Assembly (NCBI GenBank): GCA_021325255.1
Contig: JAJPHP010000029.1
Span: forward strand, 1-31,767
Direction: 5' to 3'
Source: Nitrososphaerota archaeon
GTDB lineage: Archaea > Thermoproteota > Nitrososphaeria > Nitrososphaerales > CADDZS01
DNA: 31,767 bases
The position numbers and the translations under genes are program-made. The notes beneath the pieces were generated by a model. It was given only the letters and a program-made list of their open reading frames with translations, did not search any database and was not told the origin of the DNA. Below are positions 24,215 to 31,767 of this stretch, piece after piece. The number at the start of each line of letters is the position of its first letter. Position 1 is the first letter of the stretch.

Positions 24215-25228
24215 TTGTCTACACTTGTTATCGGCTCGGGACTCGTAGGATCTCAGATTGTCCGAGAAGAGTTGGAACGCGAAGCCAATCAGCGAATAGT
24301 AATCCTCGACGCTGACCCAAAACCGGATGCACTAGACGATATCTTTCCAACGAGCAAGGTCGAGATACTTCGCGGTGATGTCACGGACACCAACAACCTC
24401 GGCGAGATATTCAGAGACAAAGGAATTGATACAGTCTACCACACTGCGGCATATCCTGGATTTACAATAACGTCGATGCAGAATCCGTCGCAAGCGATAG
24501 CTGTGAACGTAATGGGATTTGTGAATGTATTGGAGGCGGCGAGGCGATGGAATGCAAGCCGAGTGCTCTACACAAGCTCAAACACAATCTCGACTTACAT
24601 CGAGCCCTCTAAGGATGATTGCAGCTCACTTAACAAGGAATACTCGTATCATCGCCCCACAACTATCTATGCCGCTACGAAGCTCGCCTGCGAGAACTTT
24701 GGACTAATCTATTCATCATCATATGGGATTGACTTCAGGGCTGTCAGACTGGCTGCTGTATTCGGACCTTGGAGGTACGGCGGAGGTGGTGGACCGACGA
24801 ACTTGGTGCGGGAAATGCTTGTGAATTCGTTGGCAGCCCTGCCGATGGAGGTCTCTTTCGGTGATTTTGAGTATGTCTACTCCAAAGATGCTGGACGCGG
24901 ATCACTGCTGGCTTGCCGCGCTGATCATCTCCGGGACAGAATATTCAACATTGGTCTCGGAAGGTTATACAAGCTTGAAGAACTCGTTAGGCTGATTGGG
25001 GAATTGATTCCTACTTCGAGAATAAGGGTTGTTAGAGCAACAAAGGACATGGCGGCACCTCACTTCGAAGGAAACACTGAGGTTCGTAAGCGCATGCCCG
25101 ACCCAGTTATTGCAGAACCGCTTGACCTCACGAGGTCACGAGAGCAATTAGGATACGAGCCAAAATATCAGATGAAGGAAGCGCTCGAGGACTATGTGAG
25201 TTTTCTCAAGACTAGGATTTCGCCATAG
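24215..25228 (+). CDS. NAD-dependent epimerase/dehydratase (extended SDR)
   Basis: A 337-residue extended short-chain dehydrogenase related to nucleotide-sugar epimerases. The NAD motif GxGxVG is G7-SGLV-G12, acidic residue D32 at the end of the second strand indicates NAD preference, RGDVTD follows, S121-S122 and Y152-AAT-K156 form the catalytic set, and FGPWRYGGGG is the substrate loop. The C-terminal SREQLGYEPKYQMKEALEDYV is typical of the family. Substrate not deducible; UDP-sugar is most common. Start is TTG, because the nearby ATGATG at 24201 is out of frame. Ends in TAG. Confidence 0.9.
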   Translation: MSTLVIGSGLVGSQIVREELEREANQRIVILDADPKPDALDDIFPTSKVEILRGDVTDTNNLGEIFRDKGIDTVYHTAAYPGFTITSMQNPSQAIAVNVMGFVNVLEAARRWNASRVLYTSSNTISTYIEPSKDDCSSLNKEYSYHRPTTIYAATKLACENFGLIYSSSYGIDFRAVRLAAVFGPWRYGGGGGPTNLVREMLVNSLAALPMEVSFGDFEYVYSKDAGRGSLLACRADHLRDRIFNIGLGRLYKLEELVRLIGELIPTSRIRVVRATKDMAAPHFEGNTEVRKRMPDPVIAEPLDLTRSREQLGYEPKYQMKEALEDYVSFLKTRISP

Positions 25229-25524
25229 GACTCGCCCGTTGAACGCGGCAGCGCATCTTTGGAAAAGTGATCCATCAGTGCAGCTAGTAGGACTAGTAAC
25301 CGGCGGAGGACTAGATCGCGCAGATATGATTGCGTCGAAGGACTTCAATACGAAGGTGAATATTCTATCTACAACTACTCAAGCGCCGACCTAATCAAGA
25401 TCGGTTGCTCTGATCGCGTAAGACGCGTTAGCTAAAAACTAGATTCAGTTCATGAAACCGAAGCTGCTTGTCCTTGCTAACATCAAGCGTTTTCGAAGTC
25501 TGTCGTGTGGATTCTGGAGAATTC
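25229..25524. other. 296-base gap, with a possible 51-aa remnant
   Basis: A plus-strand frame from TTG 25239 to TAA 25394 gives 51 residues including SVQLVGLVTGGGLDRADMIA, which looks protein-like but has no ribosome-binding site and no known motif. It could be a remnant of a larger gene. The rest is unremarkable. Confidence 0.25.
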
Positions 25525-26922
25525 TCAGCTCCCCAGTCGGAGATTGTACGCTGGTGCCTGCCCGTATGCAAATCCGTGAGGAATAACCATTCTTCCCGTG
25601 GGGTTCTTCTCGACCTGTCCATTTGCCATGACGACGCATCCACGAACAACGGTATATTTGGGAATTCCCTGCACCTCAAAGCCATCAAAGGGACTCCATT
25701 TTGCCTTGCTGCAGAATTTGCTGGCATCAACTCGGGCCTTGGCATTCATGTCTACTATTGTAAGATCCGCGTCGGATCCGATTTCGATACATCCCTTAGT
25801 AGGGAACAGGCCCCACGCCTTCGCCGGGTTTTCCGACGAGACTTGCACGTATCTGTTCAGCGAAATCCTTCCGGCATTGACATGAGTCAACATCAAGGGG
25901 ACAGAGGTCTCAAGACCAGGGAAACCAGAGATGCAATCAAAGATGACGGGCGCTTCCTTTTCCTCCAACATATGAGGTGAATGGTCGGTCGAAATCATAT
26001 CGATTATCCCAAGATTTAGGGCGGTCCACAGAGCTGCTTGGTCGGTTCGCGTCTTGATCGACGGGTTCATTTTCATGAGCGCTCCCAAAGTGGAGTACTG
26101 GCTGTCTTCCAGAGTAAGGTAGTGGGGACAAGTCTCCGCTGTAACTGGTTCACGTCTCTTCTTTGCGGCCTCCAAGATAGCGACGCCTCTCGCGCTACTC
26201 AAATGAGCTATGTGAAGCTTGCATTTTGTTTCTGCTGCGAACAACACTGCTCGCGAGATAGCCTCCTCCTCGACAACCTCAGGCCTCGATTCGTAGTGAG
26301 CGTGGGCGTCAACCCTCCCGGACTCGCGCAGCCTCGCTATTCTATACTTGAGGATTGAGTCGTTCTCAGCATGCACAGCAACCCTTAGATTGAGAGGCGA
26401 CACCGTGCTGAGTTGGTCAAGCAACTCTCCATCGGAGGGTGGAGGAATCTTGCCGACTGTTTCACCCATGTAGCACTTGTAGCCTATAACGCCCTTGCGT
26501 GCAAGAGGCGCAACATGTTCTAGACTCCCTTCGGTAAGAAGCCCGTAAAGTCCATAATCCACGATTGCTTTCTTTCCTGCTTCGGATATCTTTCGTTCAA
26601 GCGCCGCGACGTCCTTCACAGGGGGGCTATTGTTGGGCATGTCAAGGACGCAGGTTACTCCTCCAGCTGCAGCTGATGCTGTGCCCGTGGAAAAATCTTC
26701 CTTGTTAGTATAGCCAGGGTCTCTCAGGTGAACATGAGCGTCTATGACACCAGGAAGGATGTAAAGGTCTGAGGCATCGATTTCAATGTCAGCGGCCAAC
26801 GCGTTTTCAGTAGATGTTATTGCAACAATTTTCCCGTCCTTGACCGATATAGCCGCGCGATAAATCTGCGAGGGAGTCACGATGCGACCATTCTTTATTG
26901 TTAAATCCGCGTTAGGAGGCAA
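25525..26922 (-). CDS. pyrC: Dihydroorotase / cyclic amidohydrolase
   Basis: A 465-residue cyclic amidohydrolase. Metal ligands and active-site segments are in order: DAHVHLRDPG (D61, H63, H65), AAAGGVTCVLDMPN, the carboxylatable Lys149 in VIGYKCYMGE, VHAEND, HIAHLSS, ETCPHYL, and STDHSPH with the catalytic Asp. The NPSIKT segment replaces the usual N-P-P-L-R. Dihydroorotase (pyrimidine synthesis) is the best call; an allantoinase or hydantoinase-like role is the main alternative, because these share the same signatures and no other pyrimidine gene lies adjacent. The start is TTG at 26922. A weak TATA motif (GATAAAATAT) lies near 26995 on the minus strand. Confidence 0.82.
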   Translation of the reverse strand: MPPNADLTIKNGRIVTPSQIYRAAISVKDGKIVAITSTENALAADIEIDASDLYILPGVIDAHVHLRDPGYTNKEDFSTGTASAAAGGVTCVLDMPNNSPPVKDVAALERKISEAGKKAIVDYGLYGLLTEGSLEHVAPLARKGVIGYKCYMGETVGKIPPPSDGELLDQLSTVSPLNLRVAVHAENDSILKYRIARLRESGRVDAHAHYESRPEVVEEEAISRAVLFAAETKCKLHIAHLSSARGVAILEAAKKRREPVTAETCPHYLTLEDSQYSTLGALMKMNPSIKTRTDQAALWTALNLGIIDMISTDHSPHMLEEKEAPVIFDCISGFPGLETSVPLMLTHVNAGRISLNRYVQVSSENPAKAWGLFPTKGCIEIGSDADLTIVDMNAKARVDASKFCSKAKWSPFDGFEVQGIPKYTVVRGCVVMANGQVEKNPTGRMVIPHGFAYGQAPAYNLRLGS

Positions 26923-27226
26923 AGTTCTGGATGCGACTCACTCGAATTCAGTATGTTCTTCCTGCGCTTCTTATGCCTTGTTCTCGACAAATATTTTATC
27001 TTACCGATTAGGGAACACTTGGACCTGAAACCGAAACAACATCCCTTATTCCACTGACCCAGGACAGCTATCTTCTTGGGCCTTTTCCACATGGATTATG
27101 TTAGGCAGGGATTCAAGCACTCCTTGTTGTTGTAACTAAATCAAATACGCTTCCAAGTCTCAGCGATTCACATTACCAATAGCCTTTCAAACCCATCTTG
27201 GCACAGTCAGTGGAACGCGCCAGAAT
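26923..27226. other. 304-base gap between divergent genes
   Basis: Holds the upstream regions of the amidohydrolase (minus) and the alpha/beta hydrolase (plus). No ORF, RNA gene or repeat was recognised. Confidence 0.35.
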
Positions 27227-28045
27227 TTGCCAACTGCCAAAGTGAATGGAGTAAACTTGTATTACGAAGTAAGTGGTGAGCAGGGGGATCCAGTGCTACT
27301 TGTCCACGGTTCGTGGGGCGATCACACAAACTGGGATGCTGCGGTTCCCGGACTCTCGAAGAACTTTAGAGTCGTTACCTATGATAGGCGGGGACACAGT
27401 AAGAGCGAGAAAATTACGACTCAGGGGAGCTTTGATGAGGACGCCGAAGATGCGTCAGCGCTACTCTCCCACCTTGGCTTCAATCCAGCGCATATTGTCG
27501 GAAATTCTGGGGGATCTACGATTGCACTTAAGCTCGCTACAAGGGATCCGTCGGTCTTTCGGAGTCTTATTGCTCACGAGCCGCCTCTGCTCGATCTAGC
27601 TCTCGGCAATTCCTCCCTCGAAGTCAAGTCAATGGAGGGAAGAAGACGCGCTAGGAAGGTCGCCTCTCTCTTAGAAGCTGGGGACATGGCTGGAGGCGCC
27701 AAGTTATTCGTAGAGACAATCTCATTCGGGCCGGGCCAATGGGACAGGATGCCCGCGAGTGTCAAGGAAATATTTGTCTCGAATGCCGATACTTTCCTCG
27801 ACGAATCAAGAGACCGAGAGGGACTGACCGTTGATTTGAAGGCGCTTTCGGGTTTCCAAAAGCCGACACTCTTGACCAACGGAGGGAAGAGCGCGCCCTT
27901 CTTCAAGCCCATTGTCGAGAAACTTGCGAAGACAATTCCAGGCTCAAAATTAGAGCAATATCCAAACGACGGCCACACTCCACATGCGTCGAATCCTGAC
28001 GAGTTCGTGAAAAGAGTGACGGCGTTCATTACGTCGCTAAAATGA
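27227..28045 (+). CDS. Alpha/beta hydrolase
   Basis: A 272-residue alpha/beta-hydrolase-fold protein. The oxyanion segment VHGSWGDHTNWD, the strand VVTYDRRGHSKS, the nucleophile elbow GNSGGS with Ser94 and the C-terminal His250 (NDGHTPH) are all present. The acidic member of the triad is not at its common place after strand 6: the family's G-x-x-D appears as TLLTNGGKSAPF with Lys at that position, so another acidic residue may serve or activity may differ. Small esterase, lactonase or haloperoxidase-like enzymes are all possible. The TTG start gives MPTAKVNGVNLYYE, the usual N-terminus. Confidence 0.88.
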   Translation: MPTAKVNGVNLYYEVSGEQGDPVLLVHGSWGDHTNWDAAVPGLSKNFRVVTYDRRGHSKSEKITTQGSFDEDAEDASALLSHLGFNPAHIVGNSGGSTIALKLATRDPSVFRSLIAHEPPLLDLALGNSSLEVKSMEGRRRARKVASLLEAGDMAGGAKLFVETISFGPGQWDRMPASVKEIFVSNADTFLDESRDREGLTVDLKALSGFQKPTLLTNGGKSAPFFKPIVEKLAKTIPGSKLEQYPNDGHTPHASNPDEFVKRVTAFITSLK

Positions 28046-28075
28046 ATGCGATAACGCTCGTTATCGCCCTTCGAT

Positions 28076-28822
28076 CTACTGATTGATGCTGTTGAAAGCC
28101 TGGTCCAGATCCCTCTTGGATCCGGTTAGCCAGCTCTTTCCCACGCCGAGCGAAATTTCTTTTTCATCATTTTCCAGACTTTTCATAATAGCATCCGCAA
28201 CTTCTTGAGAGGAAACTGTCCAATCACTCTTTGGAAGTGGCCTCCCTTTGAGCTCCGTGTCATACACTGTTGGAGGCAATACCTCGAAGATCTTGACCTG
28301 AGTGGCTTTGAGCTGATGCCTCAGGGAGATGGTGAACGAATGAATCGCAGCTTTAGTGGCGCAGTAGATCGGGAACCTCGCGAGGGGCACGAGCCCAAGA
28401 GCAGAAGATACATTGATGATGGCAGTTTCCTCGCTTTTTTTGGCAAAGAACGGTATGAAATGAGCTGCTAGGTAGATCTGCGCCTTTAGATTTATCGCGA
28501 TCTCGTCTTCATTCATCATGAGATCTTCAGTACCTTTGGCCAAATCTATTGGCCTCTAGATTCTCGCGTTGTTAACAAGAATGTTCATCTCCGGAAACTC
28601 TGAGGTTGCCCATTCAAACAGGGATTGACGATCAGATTGGCTTGAAACGCCACACTTCCGAATGCTAATCTCTTGTAGTTTCTCCCTCGCTTCGCGGAGC
28701 TTATTCTCCCTTCTTCCGCAGATTATTACCTTGTTTCCGCGATTTATGAAACTCGAGGTGAGCCCAAACCCAATTCCTGTGGCTCCTCCCGTGATCAGCA
28801 CCGTGTTCCCTGAAGTCTTCAT
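28076..28822 (-). pseudogene. Short-chain dehydrogenase (DltE-like) interrupted by in-frame amber codon
   Basis: A complete classical SDR frame of 248 codons broken only by TAG at 28556-28558 (codon 89). Before it are the NAD(P) motif TGGATGIG and LVNNA; after it follow RPIDLAKGTEDL, the catalytic INVSSALG Ser and Y-CAT-K. The reading frame does not shift, and CAG is the likely original codon (NNAGIQRPID-like in relatives). The preceding glycine of NNAG is also changed, to Arg (AGA for GGA). The promoter side is intact: a CATAAA motif near 28873 and the ribosome-binding site AGGAGAG (around 28827-28834, minus strand). Either the gene is recently dead, or the stop is read through, or it is a sequence error. 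Confidence 0.85.
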
Positions 28823-29011
28823 CGTACTCTCCTACTTCTTTCCCGTGTAAAATGAAGAACTTCTATTAGTTTATGCCAGCATACTCCACACTATTTTGGA
28901 AGTAGAGGGACGACATTCTTAGCTCGCAAATCTCCGATTCTTCTCTTTGACGGGCACTTGCAAATACTAGGAGAACGTAAATACCCGAAGCGAAAGAAGT
29001 TGTAAAACCCG
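28823..29011. other. Gap between GH76 and the interrupted SDR gene
   Basis: Holds the presumptive promoter and ribosome-binding site of the SDR gene, both on the minus strand. No other feature was recognised. Confidence 0.35.
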
Positions 29012-30259
29012 TCAGAAAGGAATCGCCCCAACCAGAGCGTCGAGCGCTGAGCTTTGCGTCGACGCATCTGCTCCCGTGTGAGGTCCCGCCCAGTGAAGGC
29101 CCAGCGTGTCGTTGCCGTCACGGTTGTTGTTCCAAATCGAAGTTGCTTGCCTAGTTATGAAAGACTCGCACGTTGCGAGAAACTCTCGGTCCTCTCTCAT
29201 TGAGATGCCCAACGAGACCGGCGAACTCTGCGAGAGAAACTCCAGTTCCCAATCATGCAGATAAGAAAGGTAACGCACGAATATTCCCTTGAACTGCGGG
29301 CCATCTGCGCCGCAACCGTCGGGAGTAGACTCGCACGGCTCGGTGAGTATCCCGTTGCCGTCAACGAGGTTGGTCATTGCTGCAGTCGCAATTCGCCTTG
29401 CCCTCACAAGATATTGATACTCTCCCGTTATCTTGTGAAGATCTGCGAGACCACCCAGAATCACTCCCTGGTTGTAGGTCCATGCAGTCTTCTGATTGCT
29501 CCTGCAAGTCTTCAGATCAACCCCGTCATTTATCAGACCGCTCGGCCCCTGCATCCCTGTTTGGTCAAACCAATCAAGAGCGCGCTTTGCCCAGCCAAGA
29601 TACGAGTCGTTTCCAGTGCGCAGATAGAGGCGTGTGGCGAGGGTGATGAACAGTTCGTTCTCGATAGCATTTTTCTCCCTTCGAGTCACGTTCCACCACA
29701 CTCCCCCCGAACAAGTCTGTTCGTCCCACCCTCCAAGTATCTCATTAAAGATGCTCTCCGCCATCTTCAGATAATCAGCGAGCTGTGTCAGATCGTATGC
29801 CCTGACGAGAGCGAGCCCCCACCACCCATCGTCATCGTAGTAGTTTGTGATAAAGTTCCCTAGATACTTGTTCTTACCGTTATCATAGATGTCCCTGATA
29901 ATCGCACTGTTGTTATCGAGAGGTCTCTTGAAAGAGTAATTGATGACCATCTCAAGAGCGTTCGCAGAGTTCCACCAGCCGAGACCGCTCCACGTGCCTT
30001 TGCCGAATTGGTACCACCTGTCCATAAGAGTGTTTAGGGCAATGTCAGCGCAGCTCGCAAAGTCAAGGGAACCCATGTTTTGACTCGTATTCGCAACAAG
30101 GGAGGATAGACTCCCAAGGATAGAGGTTCCGGAAATTTTGCTCGTCATTTTGGATCCACCTTGGCCGTCAGCAACGGGTGTTCCAAATAGTATACCTGCA
30201 CCTAGGCTCGCGAAGAGTGCAGAGCCGCTCGCGATCTTTAGGAATTTTCTTCTATTCGT
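29012..30259 (-). CDS. Secreted GH76-family glycosidase with Tat signal peptide (apparent ACG start)
   Basis: Residues from the ATG at 30148 form a 378-residue all-helical (alpha/alpha)6-barrel enzyme of GH76 (alpha-1,6-mannanase family): the catalytic Asp pair lies in YYDDDGWWGLALV, with ENELFITLATRLYL, TAWTYNQGVILGGL and FKGIFVRYL typical of the fold. Upstream the same frame stays open for 37 more codons and encodes a Tat signal peptide: RRKFLKI, a hydrophobic stretch SALFASLGAGILFG, then VADGQ. The only codon at the right place before the twin arginines is ACG at 30259; no ATG, GTG or TTG occurs between it and the in-frame stop 15 bases further up. I give the long form, 415 residues. If ACG is not used, only a cytoplasmic form from 30148 would be made. 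GH76 is mainly known from bacteria and fungi, so transfer is possible. Confidence 0.85.
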   Translation of the reverse strand, partial: TNRRKFLKIASGSALFASLGAGILFGTPVADGQGGSKMTSKISGTSILGSLSSLVANTSQNMGSLDFASCADIALNTLMDRWYQFGKGTWSGLGWWNSANALEMVINYSFKRPLDNNSAIIRDIYDNGKNKYLGNFITNYYDDDGWWGLALVRAYDLTQLADYLKMAESIFNEILGGWDEQTCSGGVWWNVTRREKNAIENELFITLATRLYLRTGNDSYLGWAKRALDWFDQTGMQGPSGLINDGVDLKTCRSNQKTAWTYNQGVILGGLADLHKITGEYQYLVRARRIATAAMTNLVDGNGILTEPCESTPDGCGADGPQFKGIFVRYLSYLHDWELEFLSQSSPVSLGISMREDREFLATCESFITRQATSIWNNNRDGNDTLGLHWAGPHTGADASTQSSALDALVGAIPF

Positions 30260-30289
30260 TCTTTCTCGAGACTAACTTCAGTTAGACCT

Positions 30290-30298
30290 TCTATATAC
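30290..30298 (-). promoter_or_regulatory. TATA box of the GH76 gene
   Basis: On the minus strand GTATATAGAA predicts a transcript start near 30267, about 8 bases before the ACG at 30259 and 120 bases before the ATG at 30148. This spacing supports translation of the Tat signal peptide. Confidence 0.6.
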
Positions 30299-30555
30299 TT
30301 CTTGTCTATAGCACTCCCGTAGATGTTGTCGTATGGCCGCTACTGCGCGTGTCAGGAGAGACTTGGGCTAATCGGCACGATCGATTGTCCCTTTCGCGAG
30401 CGACAAACCAATTCTGCGAAACCCGCGGAGTGTAGAACCAACGAAGAAGATTCTGGGGATCCATTTAGTACTTGGGGACAAAACTAACCAGATTCGTGCT
30501 TGGATCCTCTAAAATGTGAGCATGAGCAGATTATCAACTTTGAGAATCATCTAAG

Positions 30556-30565
30556 GGATTTAACT
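30556..30565 (+). promoter_or_regulatory. TATA-like element of the universal stress protein gene
   Basis: GGATTTAACT predicts a transcript start near 30587 and a leader of 15-21 bases that includes GGAAAG as weak ribosome-binding site. The rest of 30300-30555 shows no gene. Confidence 0.35.
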
Positions 30566-30601
30566 GTAGGCACGACGAAAGAAGCAATCGGAAAGTAATC
30601 A

Positions 30602-31585
30602 GTGCTTATGGCTAACACTCAACTGACTGCACGCCAGCATGAGGAGGGTATTCAAGCGCCTCCTACTGAAATTAAGATGATTTTAGCGGCAATAGATGGG
30701 TCGCGAAACTCGGACGACGCACTTCACCTTGCAGCACAGATAGCTCAAAGGTTCTCGGCCCAGGTAGACCTTGTTCATGTCCATTCCATGCCCGCGGAGC
30801 TGGTGGGAATGCCGGCGAGCGGATCTGCGCTGCATCCTTTAACACCACAAACCAAGAGCAGCACAGTCGAGCAAAGAGAACTCGCAAGGACCTTGATATT
30901 AGAGGATGAGGCCATGCTTCTAGATCGCAAGAAGTGGCTTCAGGGTAGACAAATAAGGTCGGAGGAGATCTCCGTGAGTTTGGAAAAGAGCAGTAGCATT
31001 GGCGATGAGATTGCAAGAGTCTGCAAGGAAGGAAATTATGACTTTGTTGCCCTGGGCAACAGAGGTCAAAGCGGAGTCAGAAGTTTCTTTCTTGGAAGCG
31101 TCTCGAAGAAGGTTGCATCTGATGCGAGCTGTTCGGTCCTTATATCGAAGAACAGCAACGAGCAAATTCAGCGCATCCTTCTTGCTTACGACGGCTCACC
31201 TGGGAGCAAGAAAGCGCTCATGATGGCGGCTGCCCTAGCTAGAAGATTCGGGGCAGTAGTCAATGTGGTCAGCGCGATAAGCAACAGGATGCTTTCGTCG
31301 GAGGTTGTCGTTTCAACAGCCGTGGAGGCGATGGAGGAGGAAATGCGATACTATGGAAACGAGGCAAAGTCGAAGCTCAATGAACTCGGCGTAAATTCCG
31401 AGGAACCAAAGATTTTGGGCTCTATAGAAATTTCGAAAGCGATTGCGGAAGAAGCAGGGAACGGCTTTTACGACCTCGTTGTACTCGGAAACAGGGGATG
31501 GGGGAAGGCAAGGTACTTTTTTTTGGGCAGTACCGCCTCTGGTGTTGTCGATTTGTCGAGGACCAACGTTCTGATAGTCAAGTAG
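30602..31585 (+). CDS. Tandem universal stress protein (two UspA domains)
   Basis: A 327-residue cytoplasmic protein with two UspA domains. Domain 1 (about 24-184) begins KMILAAIDGSRNSDDAL and carries the ATP-binding motif G-2x-G-9x-G-S in LGNRGQSGVRSFFLGS. Domain 2 (about 190-327) begins RILLAYDGSPGSKKAL and carries LGNRGWGKARYFFLGS. Both thus look able to bind ATP. Domain 1 has an inserted linker of about 35 residues (74-110). UspA proteins respond to stress; the exact role is unknown. The start may be GTG 30602 or ATG 30608. Ends in TAG. Confidence 0.93.
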   Translation: MLMANTQLTARQHEEGIQAPPTEIKMILAAIDGSRNSDDALHLAAQIAQRFSAQVDLVHVHSMPAELVGMPASGSALHPLTPQTKSSTVEQRELARTLILEDEAMLLDRKKWLQGRQIRSEEISVSLEKSSSIGDEIARVCKEGNYDFVALGNRGQSGVRSFFLGSVSKKVASDASCSVLISKNSNEQIQRILLAYDGSPGSKKALMMAAALARRFGAVVNVVSAISNRMLSSEVVVSTAVEAMEEEMRYYGNEAKSKLNELGVNSEEPKILGSIEISKAIAEEAGNGFYDLVVLGNRGWGKARYFFLGSTASGVVDLSRTNVLIVK

Positions 31586-31686
31586 GGAACTCGCAATTAG
31601 ATACGAAAGGGCCTCTCAGATTCGAGGGCTCTGCAGCGATTTAGTCCGATACTTGCTTCTAGCTGCCCCGTTTACTTAACGACCGA

Positions 31687-31701
31687 TCGGCCTAAGGCCG
31701 A
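31687..31701 (+). repeat. Short perfect inverted repeat after the stress protein gene
   Basis: TCGGCC-TAA-GGCCGA is a 6-bp inverted repeat with a 3-base loop, about 100 bases past the stop codon. It could be a terminator hairpin or a protein-binding site; it may also be chance. The rest of 31586-31767 shows no gene. Confidence 0.3.
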
Positions 31702-31767
31702 GTGCCCGCTCTCCTTTCTTTGTGACCAACATTGGAAAGAGAACGAACACCGTTCGAAATCATGTAC

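Noticed and set aside
25468..25980. 170-codon plus-strand ORF over the end of the amidohydrolase gene
   Set aside because: It lies antisense to a well-conserved enzyme end and shows no family features.
2841..31585. Genome-wide reassignment of TAG to an amino acid
   Set aside because: At least ten intact genes here end in TAG at the expected protein end, several with no protein-like sequence behind it, so TAG works as a normal stop.

Overview
The window reads as archaeal chromosome. It carries an archaeal-type ProRS, an archaeal family-B DNA polymerase, aIF1/SUI1, a Tes-like tetraether-lipid radical SAM enzyme, an F420-type luciferase-like oxidoreductase and a tRNA-Gly interrupted at 37/38 by an intron with a bulge-helix-bulge-like fold. 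Several genes have TATA boxes about 26-29 bases from the start codon (leaderless transcripts), and TTG starts are frequent. This gene mix, with a PolX (PolX-PHP) enzyme, fits the Nitrososphaerota/Bathyarchaeia side of the Thermoproteota, perhaps a non-ammonia-oxidising soil or sediment lineage. That placement is inference. No CRISPR array, transposase, integrase, rRNA or replication origin was seen.

Layout. Bases 1-3460 hold small conserved genes: an SH3-like 80-aa protein, a membrane-anchored degenerate PLD-like protein, a 40-aa zinc-ribbon microprotein, aIF1 preceded by a likely leaderless upstream ORF, a zinc-ribbon protein and thyX. Bases 3700-6631 hold a CPBP membrane protease and proS. 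A divergent promoter region at 7840-7976 drives a DegT/DnrJ aminotransferase leftwards and tes rightwards. DNA polymerase B follows, then an unrecognised two-gene unit (13006-13944), a HAD-like protein lacking its nucleophile, and the intron-containing tRNA-Gly(CCC). Bases 15158-21695 are mostly minus strand: a P-type ATPase with unusual transport-site residues, a small membrane protein, two small unknown genes and polX. Bases 21840-25228 are plus strand: a HhH-GPD protein, a luciferase-like oxidoreductase and a nucleotide-sugar epimerase-like SDR. The last part holds a dihydroorotase-like amidohydrolase, an alpha/beta hydrolase, an SDR gene interrupted by an in-frame amber codon, a GH76 glycosidase and a tandem universal stress protein.

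Most genes are single transcription units rather than a pathway cluster. Links are by theme: replication and repair (PolB, PolX, HhH-GPD), translation (aIF1, ProRS, tRNA-Gly), nucleotide synthesis (thyX, pyrC-like), and envelope or lipid chemistry (tes, GH76, epimerase, DegT). I did not find a coherent new multi-gene system. The most unusual signals are at gene boundaries: an amber codon in the SDR gene where CAG is expected, a 70-codon open extension behind the TAG of an 86-aa gene, a Tat signal peptide joined in frame to GH76 whose only apparent initiator is ACG, and a short upstream ORF overlapping the aIF1 start. TAG ends at least ten intact genes here, so wholesale amber reassignment is unlikely; local decay or sequence error is the simpler reading.
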